Of a DNA stretch of 64,000 nt, positions 36,781 to 44,141 are shown piece after piece (position 1 is the stretch's first letter; each line of letters begins with the position of its first letter). Where the stretch lies: positions 1-64,000 of the forward strand of contig CAZPIO010000019.1 of the NCBI GenBank assembly GCA_964586235.1, given 5' to 3'. The DNA is from JAUCQB01 sp964586235. GTDB lineage: Bacteria; Planctomycetota; Phycisphaerae; UBA1845; PWPN01. The translations under genes were made by a program, and so were the position numbers. The notes under the pieces are model-generated. The model saw nothing but the letters and a program-made list of their open reading frames with translations. It was not told the DNA's origin and made no database searches.

Positions 36781-36797
36781 CCGCGCGCGTTGCGCGG
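36781..36797 (+). repeat. repeated hairpin CCGCGCGCGTTGCGCGG, copy 1
   Basis: 6-bp stem with loop GCGTT, 78 nt before the start at 36875. A near-identical copy (one base changed, giving a G-U pair) lies at 37400-37416, 86 nt before the start at 37503. A weaker imperfect hairpin at 36823-36850 lies between copy 1 and the gene. Confidence 0.55.
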
Positions 36798-36874
36798 AGG
36801 CACGTATTCACCAAGCGCTTGCGGGCTCATGCTCACGAAGGCATGGCTCCGCGCACTGCTTGAAGGAGAATCCA

Positions 36875-37363
36875 ATGTCTGAAAGATACGCTGCGAGCAT
36901 CAAGATCGGCGGGGAGATTCGGCGCAGCCGTCTCCCCCGACTGCTTGAGGCAATCCGCGCCGCGTCTGTCTCACACGAATGGGGCGATGCGTGCTTTGAG
37001 CCGACATCGGCCGAGGACCTGATGAACGCCATTCGTGACAGCCACCTGTTCTTGTGCGATGACCAAACCCGCTATGGCGAGTTTCCCGAGCTGGAGACAA
37101 CCTGTCGCAAGTTGGGTCTGTCGTACACGCGGTGGTCCGAGGGTTACTGTCAGTGCGACGCCGAGGTCGTCGACTGGCGACCGGGGATGACAAAGCCCCT
37201 GGCCCGCACCGGCAGCAACTCCAACAACGCCACGTTCGTGCCGACCGATGAGGTCTGCAAGGCCCTCAGGCAGCTTGAATCCAATCACGTCCGCAGAGCC
37301 AGGCAGCTTCTGCGAACGCTCTGTCCCGACATTCCCCCGCTGCCATCTTTTAAGATCGTCTGA
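36875..37363 (+). CDS. hypothetical protein
   Basis: 162 aa from ATG 36875 after AAGGAGAATCC. Its opening MSERYAASIKIGGEIRRSRL, and the later segment around residues 65-90, suggest an alpha/beta protein; it carries no known motif. The next gene (Bergerat ATPase) follows 140 nt later with its own leader hairpins. No family recognised. Confidence 0.55.
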   Translation: MSERYAASIKIGGEIRRSRLPRLLEAIRAASVSHEWGDACFEPTSAEDLMNAIRDSHLFLCDDQTRYGEFPELETTCRKLGLSYTRWSEGYCQCDAEVVDWRPGMTKPLARTGSNSNNATFVPTDEVCKALRQLESNHVRRARQLLRTLCPDIPPLPSFKIV

Positions 37364-37399
37364 TTCCCGTTTGAGCACAGACCATGACCACGGTTGTGT

Positions 37400-37416
37400 C
37401 CGCGCGCGTTGCGTGG
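37400..37416 (+). repeat. repeated hairpin CCGCGCGCGTTGCGTGG, copy 2
   Basis: Second copy of the 36781 element, differing in one base and retaining the pairing by a G-U. The stem extends to 8 bp at 37398-37418. It is 86 nt before the ATPase gene at 37503. Confidence 0.55.
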
Positions 37417-37443
37417 ACCGTAATCGTGGTGCTGAGAACAGGC

Positions 37444-37473
37444 GACACCATGCCAAGAAGCGAGCATGGTGTC
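37444..37473 (+). promoter_or_regulatory. leader hairpin, 10-bp stem and 10-nt loop
   Basis: GACACCATGC (37444-37453) pairs with GCATGGTGTC (37464-37473), loop 10 nt, ending 29 nt before the ATG at 37503. Two more G-C pairs follow after one mismatch. Same geometry as the hairpins at 39215, 53113 and 58348. Confidence 0.6.
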
Positions 37474-37502
37474 ACCAGAACAACCATGAGGAGGAATACA
37501 CA

Positions 37503-39113
37503 ATGGAAACCATACAAGCAACGGTCAACCCGAGACTGTTGACCAAGGCCAGCCGGCTGTTTACGGGCACGCTGCAGGGCCGGATTATCGAGATCCTGCA
37601 AAACGCCCGGAGAGCCGGGGCCACAACTGTCGAAATCACCAACGCCGACGGCTTCGTGATCGTCAAGGACAACGGCAACGGCATCGAAGATTTCGCCAAG
37701 CTGCTCGATCTCGGCGGCTCCGGCTGGGAGGACTCGCTCGAACTGAGTGAAGATCCCGCCGGCGTGGGAGTGTTTTGTTTGGCGCCGCGGGAGGTAACGA
37801 TCAGAAGCCGGGGACGTATTGCGGTAATCCACAAGGACGGTTGGACCGGCGAGCCGGTCAGGGTCATCTCTGATCCCAATCCCTGCGAAGGCACCGTTCT
37901 CGCGTTTCAGGATGATCCCTGGACATCCGCCGAGGTTGAGCGCAATGCCGTGTTCTGCGGCATGACCGTCACCGTGGACGGCACGCTGTGCCCCCGCGAA
38001 GAGTTCATCTCCGATCAGGCTACCCCATATCCGGAGCTTGGCTGCCGGATCGAAGTCCGGGAGTATGCCGATCTGAACCCCTGGCATCACTCCTGCCGTC
38101 GTGGCCAGCACGGCGACAACGTCCTGGTCAACTTCCACGGCCAGGTCGTCTCGTTCAACCATTGCCCGGTCAGCGAGCACCATCTGCACTTCCTGACCGA
38201 CATGACTGGCGAGCCGACCGGCATCCGGCTGATGCTGCCGGCACGAACATGCCTGGTTCAGAATGAGGCATACAGCGCACTACTGGCAGCGATGGAGATG
38301 GAGGCCTACCGCTATCTTCAGAAACGCGGCCATCACCGGCTGCCTTACAGGGAGTACCTGCGGGCCCAGGAACTCGGCGTCACGCTGCCGGAGGCCACCC
38401 CGATCTTCCGCGCTGGGTTGCTTTGCGGAGACTCACCGGAGCCCATCGAGGTCCGCATGCCCGAGGGCTTTCCGCTCGCCAAGTGCTACCGCTTCGATCC
38501 CGACGTGAAGGGCCGCGAGACCGATGAGGCCAATGTGCACCTGCTGGGAGCACTCGGCAAGTTCGACGAGGCCTTTGTCCCCGTGGACGTCGGCAGCCAA
38601 TACGACGGCTACTCGTGGGCCAAGCTACCCACCGTCGGCAAGGTCCGGCTCAAGGTCGGCAAGGTGCTGCTGGAGGACGCGATCTGGTCGGGCCGGCTGG
38701 TGTGCGTGGATGAACTGGCTATCACGATTCATACCAGCGACGGCCGCAAATGGACCTCGCCGGTGTGCATGGCAGTCCGGCCGGCAACAGGCAAACAGAA
38801 GAGGCGCTGGTGGGATGAAGAGGTGCTGGTCACGCCCCAGGCCCGAGACAGGCTGACCACATCCGAGCTGATTTTTCACCTGGGCGGCTACTCAGATGAC
38901 GGTGACACCTGGGAGACCCAGGAGTACCAGTTCTCCGATCAGCTCGACCACTTCTGGGACCGCCTGGTGGGTCCGGATGAGAGCCTACGTCGGCGGGTCT
39001 TCGAGATCATCGGTGGCCTCGATAACTGGCGACAGATCACCATCACGCCCGACGGCCGGATGGTCATCCAGCTCAAGAACGGCAAGAAGCGGAAGCTTCA
39101 TCCGCCAAGCTGA
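37503..39113 (+). CDS. Bergerat-fold (HATPase_c) ATPase
   Basis: 536 aa from ATG 37503 after GAGGAGGAAT; the frame is open further upstream but has no good start there. The N-terminal ATP-binding site has EILQNARRAGATTVEI near residue 29 (N box), DNGNGIEDF near 55 (G1) and AGVGVFCLAPRE near 86 (G2). The remaining 400 residues lack catalytic motifs I can name. Similar ATPases occur in plasmid or defence contexts near DUF2958 genes. The preceding hairpins suggest post-transcriptional control. It is distinct from the 1419-aa ATPase in the left operon. Confidence 0.78.
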   Translation: METIQATVNPRLLTKASRLFTGTLQGRIIEILQNARRAGATTVEITNADGFVIVKDNGNGIEDFAKLLDLGGSGWEDSLELSEDPAGVGVFCLAPREVTIRSRGRIAVIHKDGWTGEPVRVISDPNPCEGTVLAFQDDPWTSAEVERNAVFCGMTVTVDGTLCPREEFISDQATPYPELGCRIEVREYADLNPWHHSCRRGQHGDNVLVNFHGQVVSFNHCPVSEHHLHFLTDMTGEPTGIRLMLPARTCLVQNEAYSALLAAMEMEAYRYLQKRGHHRLPYREYLRAQELGVTLPEATPIFRAGLLCGDSPEPIEVRMPEGFPLAKCYRFDPDVKGRETDEANVHLLGALGKFDEAFVPVDVGSQYDGYSWAKLPTVGKVRLKVGKVLLEDAIWSGRLVCVDELAITIHTSDGRKWTSPVCMAVRPATGKQKRRWWDEEVLVTPQARDRLTTSELIFHLGGYSDDGDTWETQEYQFSDQLDHFWDRLVGPDESLRRRVFEIIGGLDNWRQITITPDGRMVIQLKNGKKRKLHPPS

Positions 39114-39214
39114 GGCACCGGATTCCATCCAACATGCACATTGGCCGGCGCCGAGCTGACAGACCGTACGCGCGTGCGGGGCTCGGCGACCGGCGTTTTC
39201 ATTCTTCAGACTGC

Positions 39215-39246
39215 GAGGGCACGCCCAGAGCTTGAGGCGTGCCCTC
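39215..39246 (+). promoter_or_regulatory. leader hairpin, 11-bp stem and 10-nt loop
   Basis: GAGGGCACGCC pairs perfectly with GGCGTGCCCTC around a 10-nt loop, ending 23 nt before the ATG at 39270. No T-tract follows. The preceding gene ends 101 nt upstream, so a terminator function is possible but not needed. Confidence 0.65.
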
Positions 39247-39269
39247 AAAGGCACGTGGAGGTAACCAAG

Positions 39270-39632
39270 ATGAAACTGTTGACCAAGGAAATCAGACGAA
39301 AGCTGCCGCCGCTGTACAGCCAGGAACGCCTGGGCGGTAAGGCGGTAGCATATTTGAAGCTTTTTACTCCAGACAGTTCGTGGACGTTTTGGGCAACCGA
39401 GTTCGATGGCCGGGATCTGTTCTTCGGCTTGGTCGAAGGCCATGTGAAAGAGCTCGGCTACTTCAGCCTGTCCGAGCTTCAGCGAGTGAGAGGCCCCATG
39501 GGGCTGCCCATCGAGCGCGACTTGCACTGGCAGCCCAAGCCGCTGGACCAGATCGCGCCCGAACTGTTCACACCGGCAAATCCGGATCGGCAGAGCATGG
39601 CCGACGCCCCTGTCACCCGAAAGGAGGATTGA
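39270..39632 (+). CDS. DUF2958 protein
   Basis: 120 aa from ATG 39270 with GGAGGTAACC upstream. MKLLTKEIRRKLPPLYSQE, then AYLKLFTPDSSWTFWATEFD and FFGLVEGHVKELGYFSLSEL, is the DUF2958 signature, a small plasmid/phage-borne domain of unknown function, here full length. The next small gene begins 6 nt after its stop, its AAAGGAGG overlapping the stop region, so the two are co-transcribed. Confidence 0.8.
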   Translation: MKLLTKEIRRKLPPLYSQERLGGKAVAYLKLFTPDSSWTFWATEFDGRDLFFGLVEGHVKELGYFSLSELQRVRGPMGLPIERDLHWQPKPLDQIAPELFTPANPDRQSMADAPVTRKED

Positions 39633-39637
39633 GAACC

Positions 39638-39850
39638 ATGTTCAACTCATTGAATCGAGTCGATTGGGATCTGCTGCATGAGCAGAAACAGATCCTGGTG
39701 AGCATGCGGTCAAAGCTGCCCGAACAATCGAGCGAGTATGAAGCACTGTCGGGCATCATCCATCTGCTGGACGCTCTGCAGGATGACGCTGTTGCCGACG
39801 GCTGGTGGACGTTTCCCAACGAGGATGAAACACAAGGAGACAAGCAATGA
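39638..39850 (+). CDS. small hypothetical protein
   Basis: 70 aa from ATG 39638 after AAAGGAGG. Helical (NRVDWDLLHEQKQILVSMR) and acidic at the end (FPNEDETQGDKQ). The next gene starts within its stop (ATGA-type overlap). No family recognised; a structural or regulatory small protein of the element. Confidence 0.55.
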   Translation: MFNSLNRVDWDLLHEQKQILVSMRSKLPEQSSEYEALSGIIHLLDALQDDAVADGWWTFPNEDETQGDKQ

Positions 39851-40422
39851 ACACAACGAACGATTGGCACGAGATGGCCCCCCAAGTCATCTACGAGGCT
39901 TACCCCGACCATGACCTGCTGCCTATCGAGCCTCCCCGACCAGGGGAGAAGATCGGCGAGTTCAAAGAGCGGGCTGAGAATGCGGAGGACACGTTGTTTC
40001 TGTTTCTGTGCCGCGAAGCGGACGACGACCTTGACGCACGTGAGTACGTGGCACGATTAAATCGAGCGATTGGAGACATCCAGATCGTGCAGGATGCCTT
40101 TCGGGAGAGCCCGAGCCCCAAGCCATCAGACTCGGCAGCCGTAAAGCGGGATGTGACCATCCGGCTCGCGCTGGATGCCGACTGGATCGAGCTGTCGCTC
40201 ACCTATGCGGATACCCGAAGTCGCCGGGCCGGGAGCGTGACGTCCAGCCTGCATTCCTCTGACGCGGGCGATGATCGGTTCAACGCTGCCATGGATGCCG
40301 TTGAATCTCTGGTTCTCGCACATGCCTGTGCCGGCATCGACGTGACCGATCTCCGGTACGTCGAAGGCCTCCGCACGTGCATCGACGCCTGCGCGAACCA
40401 TCTGGAAGGAGGCGACCAATGA
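39847..40422 (+). CDS. hypothetical protein
   Basis: 191 aa from ATG 39847, overlapping the previous stop. Acidic and helical, with no catalytic motif, membrane span or signal. It overlaps the following YkgJ-like gene by 4 bp, so a four-gene unit 39270-40787 is likely. Family unknown. Confidence 0.55.
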   Translation: MNTTNDWHEMAPQVIYEAYPDHDLLPIEPPRPGEKIGEFKERAENAEDTLFLFLCREADDDLDAREYVARLNRAIGDIQIVQDAFRESPSPKPSDSAAVKRDVTIRLALDADWIELSLTYADTRSRRAGSVTSSLHSSDAGDDRFNAAMDAVESLVLAHACAGIDVTDLRYVEGLRTCIDACANHLEGGDQ

Positions 40423-40787
40423 CGACTCTCAGGTACGACTGCGACCTCTGCGGCGCGTGCTGCCGGGGGACGCTGATTGTCGAAGCGTACTACCTGGACG
40501 CCCTCCGCGAGCCGCGCATCCTTGATGCCGACGTGACCGGCCGCAAGGCGGCCCTGGACGACCTGGACGACGAGTGCCGCTGCGTCCTTCTGGCCGCTGG
40601 CCTCCCGTGCCGGTTTCTGGACAGCAATAACCGCTGCATGATCTACCCCACGCGGACCAACACCTGCGTGGGCTTCGAGGCCGGCGATGAGCAGTGCCAG
40701 GAGGCGAGGGCCAAACTGGGCCTGCCGCCGCTCCAAGCACGTCGGTCTTTCGAACCGCCCGCCCAGACCACTCCGCGTGTGTCTTGA
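40419..40787 (+). CDS. YkgJ-family cysteine-cluster protein
   Basis: 122 aa from ATG 40419. The N-terminal YDCDLCGACCRGTLIVEAYY is the CxxCxxCC-type signature of YkgJ proteins, which probably bind iron-sulfur or zinc. Further cysteines follow at about residues 49 (CRCVLL), 62 (PCRFL), 70 (CMIYP..TNTCVGF) and 87. Known function is unclear, possibly a metal-binding accessory. Last gene of its unit; the leader hairpins of the CobS-like gene begin 14 nt after its stop. Confidence 0.78.
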   Translation: MTTLRYDCDLCGACCRGTLIVEAYYLDALREPRILDADVTGRKAALDDLDDECRCVLLAAGLPCRFLDSNNRCMIYPTRTNTCVGFEAGDEQCQEARAKLGLPPLQARRSFEPPAQTTPRVS

Positions 40788-40800
40788 TCTACCCACGCTC

Positions 40801-40905
40801 AGCCGAGATTCCCATCTCGGCTCCATCCTCAGCGGGATTCCGATCCCGCGAACGTCATGAACGAAGGGATTCGCCCGTTGAGGTGTGCGAGACGGATTCT
40901 CGCAC
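40801..40905 (+). promoter_or_regulatory. three tandem hairpins before the CobS-like gene
   Basis: Hairpin 1: AGCCGAGAT (40801-40809) with ATCTCGGCT (40814-40822), loop TCCC. Hairpin 2: GCGGGAT (40832-40838) with ATCCCGC (40843-40849), loop TCCG. Hairpin 3: GTGCGAGA (40885-40892) with TCTCGCAC (40898-40905), 5-nt loop. A GATTC sequence recurs near each. Hairpin 3 ends 50 nt before the ATG at 40956. They may also terminate the preceding unit, although no T-tract is present. Confidence 0.6.
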
Positions 40906-40955
40906 CAGCAACCCTGTATTCCCGTAACCATTCTCAAACCAAGAAGGAGAACCTT

Positions 40956-42029
40956 ATGTCTGACCAACTTACCTGCCCGCTCTGCGCGCAGAGCGTGGCC
41001 ATGACCCTGATTCCGCACCTGCGGAGCGACCACAAGATCGAGCCGGAGGTCTTCCGGGCTCGCTTCCCCGAACACCCCCTGTGCTCGGAGCGTTTCGCCG
41101 GCTTCCTGGCGGCTCACACCGTCCGCAAGGTCCACGAGTGCCTGCACTACCGTCTGGAAGTGGCCGGCTGCCCGATGACCGCCCGCTACGGCATCGAACA
41201 CCCCCTGATCCCCCAGCCCGATCCCACCTTCGTCTGGACCGAGCCCGCCCGCGACGTGGCCGAGGCCGTCGAGTACAACGAGCGGGTCTTCCTCTACGGC
41301 CCCAGCGGCACGGGCAAGAGCGCCCTCGTCCGCCAGATCGCCGCCGTGGTCCGGCGCCCGGTCCGCCGCGTCTCGCTCAACGGCGAGACCTCCGTCGCCG
41401 ACTTCATCGGCCACTGGACGGTCAACGGCAACAAGGAGACCGTCTTCGTCAAGGGCATCCTGCCCCAGGCCATGCAGGAGGGCCACATCCTGCAGATGGA
41501 CGAGGTCGATGCCATGCAGCCCGAGGTCGGCTTCATCCTGCAGCAGATCCTCGAGCCCCACGGCCACCTGCTGCTGACCGACACCGGCGAGGATATCTCC
41601 CCGCACCCGGACTTCCGGCTGGTGGCCACGGCCAATACCCTGGGCTTCGGCTCGGACTCCGGCCTGTACGCCAGCGGCACCCACGTTCTGAACTTCAGTT
41701 GGCTCGACCGCTGGGACGTGGTCGTCCACATCGATTACCTGCCGGCAGATGACGAGGTGCGCCTGCTGCACAGCCGACACCCGGCCGTCAAGAAAGACCT
41801 GCTCAAGTGCATGGTCAAGGCCGCCGGCGATCTGCGTAAGGCCCATGCCAACGAGGAGCTGACTACGGTGCTTACGACACGCCGGCTGCTGGCCCTTTGC
41901 GCCAGGCTGGAACGAGGCAACGATTTTCCACGGGCGCTGCTGGTGTGCGTATTGAATAAAGTCCCGTCTGAAGACCGCAAGGTCATCAGCGAGACCTTCG
42001 AGCATCATGTGGGCTCCGCGAGACACTAA
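40956..42029 (+). CDS. CobS-like AAA+ (MoxR-type) ATPase with zinc finger
   Basis: 357 aa from ATG 40956 after GAAGGAGAACC. The N-terminal C2H2-like zinc finger CPLCAQSVAMTLIPHLRSDH lies at residues 6-25. The AAA+ core has Walker A VFLYGPSGTGKSALVRQ near 114, Walker B HILQMDEVDAM near 181, and a sensor with TANTLGFGS near 227. Resembles CobS of aerobic cobaltochelatase and MoxR chaperones, but here it pairs with a VWA protein (47099) rather than with cobalamin genes. The usual neighbour, the CobT-like gene, is 5 kb away because an McrBC cassette lies between. Confidence 0.8.
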   Translation: MSDQLTCPLCAQSVAMTLIPHLRSDHKIEPEVFRARFPEHPLCSERFAGFLAAHTVRKVHECLHYRLEVAGCPMTARYGIEHPLIPQPDPTFVWTEPARDVAEAVEYNERVFLYGPSGTGKSALVRQIAAVVRRPVRRVSLNGETSVADFIGHWTVNGNKETVFVKGILPQAMQEGHILQMDEVDAMQPEVGFILQQILEPHGHLLLTDTGEDISPHPDFRLVATANTLGFGSDSGLYASGTHVLNFSWLDRWDVVVHIDYLPADDEVRLLHSRHPAVKKDLLKCMVKAAGDLRKAHANEELTTVLTTRRLLALCARLERGNDFPRALLVCVLNKVPSEDRKVISETFEHHVGSARH

Positions 42030-42077
42030 ACAAGCTTGAAGAATCAGCACAGGCCACGTTCCTAGCTGAGACGAAGG

Positions 42078-42113
42078 GGGTAGATGGGGGTGAATCATCG
42101 CCCTCATCTGCCC
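42078..42113 (+). terminator. strong hairpin downstream of the CobS-like gene
   Basis: A 14-bp stem (42078-42091 with 42100-42113, three G-U pairs, 8-nt loop) about 49 nt after the stop. No T-tract. It may end the CobS-like transcript, in which case the CobT-like gene is separately transcribed. Confidence 0.4.
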
Positions 42114-42275
42114 TAGCTCCTGTCTCCAGAGTCGCAGTTCAGGGTGGAGGCGTGCATGGGCAGGATACCCTCTGTAAGAATCACAGAAGAGCTAGTAGAA
42201 CCTGTAGGTTTCTATGATCCTTCCATCCGCCTAGTAGCAGCACACCCATCAGACTGAACAGGCTGGAGTTGGTAA

Positions 42276-44135
42276 TCACTTGAGCCCTTTGCCGGTAGCG
42301 CCAACCCCGAAGTGTCGCCGAAGATAGTTGATTGTTCCTGCCGCGAACTGCTCGAACGGTTCCAGATTTCTCGCCAGTTCCACGTCTGTTTTCTTCGATC
42401 CCGGGCTGGCGGTGATCCGAAGCCGCACAGCTTCGTCGGGGGCACACGAGGGGCCGCACTGAGCGAAGCGGACGGCTGGGTCTTCACTGATGATGCCGGT
42501 ATGCTCGGCAGGCGAAACCAACCACAGTTGCCGGACGACCTGTCGCTTCGTCCTGGTTTCCCTAATCTCCAGGTACTTCGAGGTCTGGCTCCAATGCTGA
42601 TCCTGGATCCTCATCGTGTACTTGCAGTCGAGGACAATCCCGTAGACCGGATTCCAATCGTCTCCATCCCTCCGAAGACACTCGATCAGGATATCGGGAC
42701 ACCATGCGACATCCGCCGAAGAACCTCGGCAAAGAGTCTCGCCGGCCTGTGTTGCCGATCTCTCGCCGAGAATCCATGGCTCGTATCTGAGGCGTAGTCG
42801 CAGATCGGAACCTAAGGTACCCTCGAACAGCAAGCCGCGATCGAAATCCAGGATAAACCTCGAGCGCACGTTCTGACGAAGTGCATCGTTCCATTCCTGC
42901 AGGTCTAGGCCGCATGCTCGAAAGGCTTCCACAATTCGCAGATACCCCCATTGCTCGAAAAGGCGGCTCGTCAGCTTGGTCACGGCCGACATGTCGTCGC
43001 CTTCGTACCAAATCGCGTTCGCGAGCAGGAATTTCCGGATAAGTGCCCAAAGGAGGTGATACTCAGGGCTTCTCTGGAACGCTCCACCGCGAACGGCAGC
43101 CAACTCTGCTCTCACACCCCGGAGATACGGGAGCATCTTCATCGCGGATGCGATCGAAACGCATTGTCCTGCTCGTTTGATCGCCTCCTCCAGCTTCCTG
43201 ATCCTTGGCAAATCTACGGACTCATAGATTGTGGGACCGTCCCCCAGTCGGACATGCCTGAGGTGCTGTTCCGAGGCAATCGCGAGGATGTGGCCTCGTG
43301 CTGCCTCCACGCAGTATCTTGCTCGACGAATTAAGATGTCCAGGAAGGCTTGGATGACTCGGTGTTCCGAAATATCGAAGGTCTCCATCCTTCGCAGATT
43401 GACAACTGACAACGGCCGTTCGGTTACCCCCGGGTGGACACCCCGCATCGAGAGGCGCGCAATCGCCTGAGGATTCAGCCTTTCGCTGCCCCAGTAGTTC
43501 CGTCGTTGAAATGCTGTATCGACACGCGACGCGGGCCGCTGTCCGATCGCCGGCAAAAGCGCTCCCAAGCTGTCCAGGACCGCCGTAATCGACTCCAGTT
43601 CCTGCTCTCTTGACTGATACGCCCTGCCGTCCCGGGCAAATCGCAGATCGTAAAGCCGTTGCGATTTCCCGTAGAGGTCCACCAACAAGCTGCGGCTCAG
43701 ATCCTGGAGGTCCTCCGCCATGCTCTGATAGCGGTCCTCCCCCAGTTTCGACGGCAAGACGTAAACGGTAACGGCAAGAGCGGCAGTCCATTGTTCTGCC
43801 GGGGACTCTACCGGCTGCGCTTCAACGAGAATCCGAGTGTGTCCGCGTGCGCTTTCGAAGTACGGAAGCTCTCTCCAAATGAGTTGCTCGCCAAACTGGA
43901 TGCCAGATGCGTCGTCCGCATTCGGGACTAGGTCGGTAAGCGGAACGTCGCCGATAAATATGCGATGCTCTTGGCCTTCAGGGGGCGAATACAGAACAAA
44001 GGTGATCTTATCCGTCTCTCCGACAACCAACATGCCATCCTGCTGCGGGGCGCGCTCATGAAATGTCGCGTGCCCCGTGTCAGCATCCCAGGTGCACAAG
44101 GCAGTCGGACCGCGCTGTATGGCGAAGGCGGGCAT
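42276..44135 (-). CDS. DUF2357 McrC-like nuclease subunit
   Basis: 619 aa. The N-terminal half resembles DUF2357 (LTDLVPNADDASGIQFGEQL, then RELPYFESARGHTRI), a domain of McrC-like proteins. Near residue 500 is a PD-(D/E)XK-type site: PDILIECLRRDGDDW, then VYGIVLDCKYTMRIQ with Asp and Lys in place, so DNA cleavage is plausible. It is the second gene of a minus-strand pair, 6 nt after the AAA+ gene. McrBC-type systems cut modified or foreign DNA using an AAA+ GTPase partner. The family level is inferred by eye. Confidence 0.75.
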   Translation of the reverse strand: MPAFAIQRGPTALCTWDADTGHATFHERAPQQDGMLVVGETDKITFVLYSPPEGQEHRIFIGDVPLTDLVPNADDASGIQFGEQLIWRELPYFESARGHTRILVEAQPVESPAEQWTAALAVTVYVLPSKLGEDRYQSMAEDLQDLSRSLLVDLYGKSQRLYDLRFARDGRAYQSREQELESITAVLDSLGALLPAIGQRPASRVDTAFQRRNYWGSERLNPQAIARLSMRGVHPGVTERPLSVVNLRRMETFDISEHRVIQAFLDILIRRARYCVEAARGHILAIASEQHLRHVRLGDGPTIYESVDLPRIRKLEEAIKRAGQCVSIASAMKMLPYLRGVRAELAAVRGGAFQRSPEYHLLWALIRKFLLANAIWYEGDDMSAVTKLTSRLFEQWGYLRIVEAFRACGLDLQEWNDALRQNVRSRFILDFDRGLLFEGTLGSDLRLRLRYEPWILGERSATQAGETLCRGSSADVAWCPDILIECLRRDGDDWNPVYGIVLDCKYTMRIQDQHWSQTSKYLEIRETRTKRQVVRQLWLVSPAEHTGIISEDPAVRFAQCGPSCAPDEAVRLRITASPGSKKTDVELARNLEPFEQFAAGTINYLRRHFGVGATGKGLK

Positions 44136-44141
44136 CCCGAT

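Noticed and set aside
40203..42107. Long minus-strand open frame opposite the YkgJ-like and CobS-like genes
   Set aside because: It mirrors high-GC coding sequence on the other strand. The plus-strand genes have clear motifs and ribosome binding sites, and the minus-strand translation shows only Gly/Ala/Leu-rich noise.
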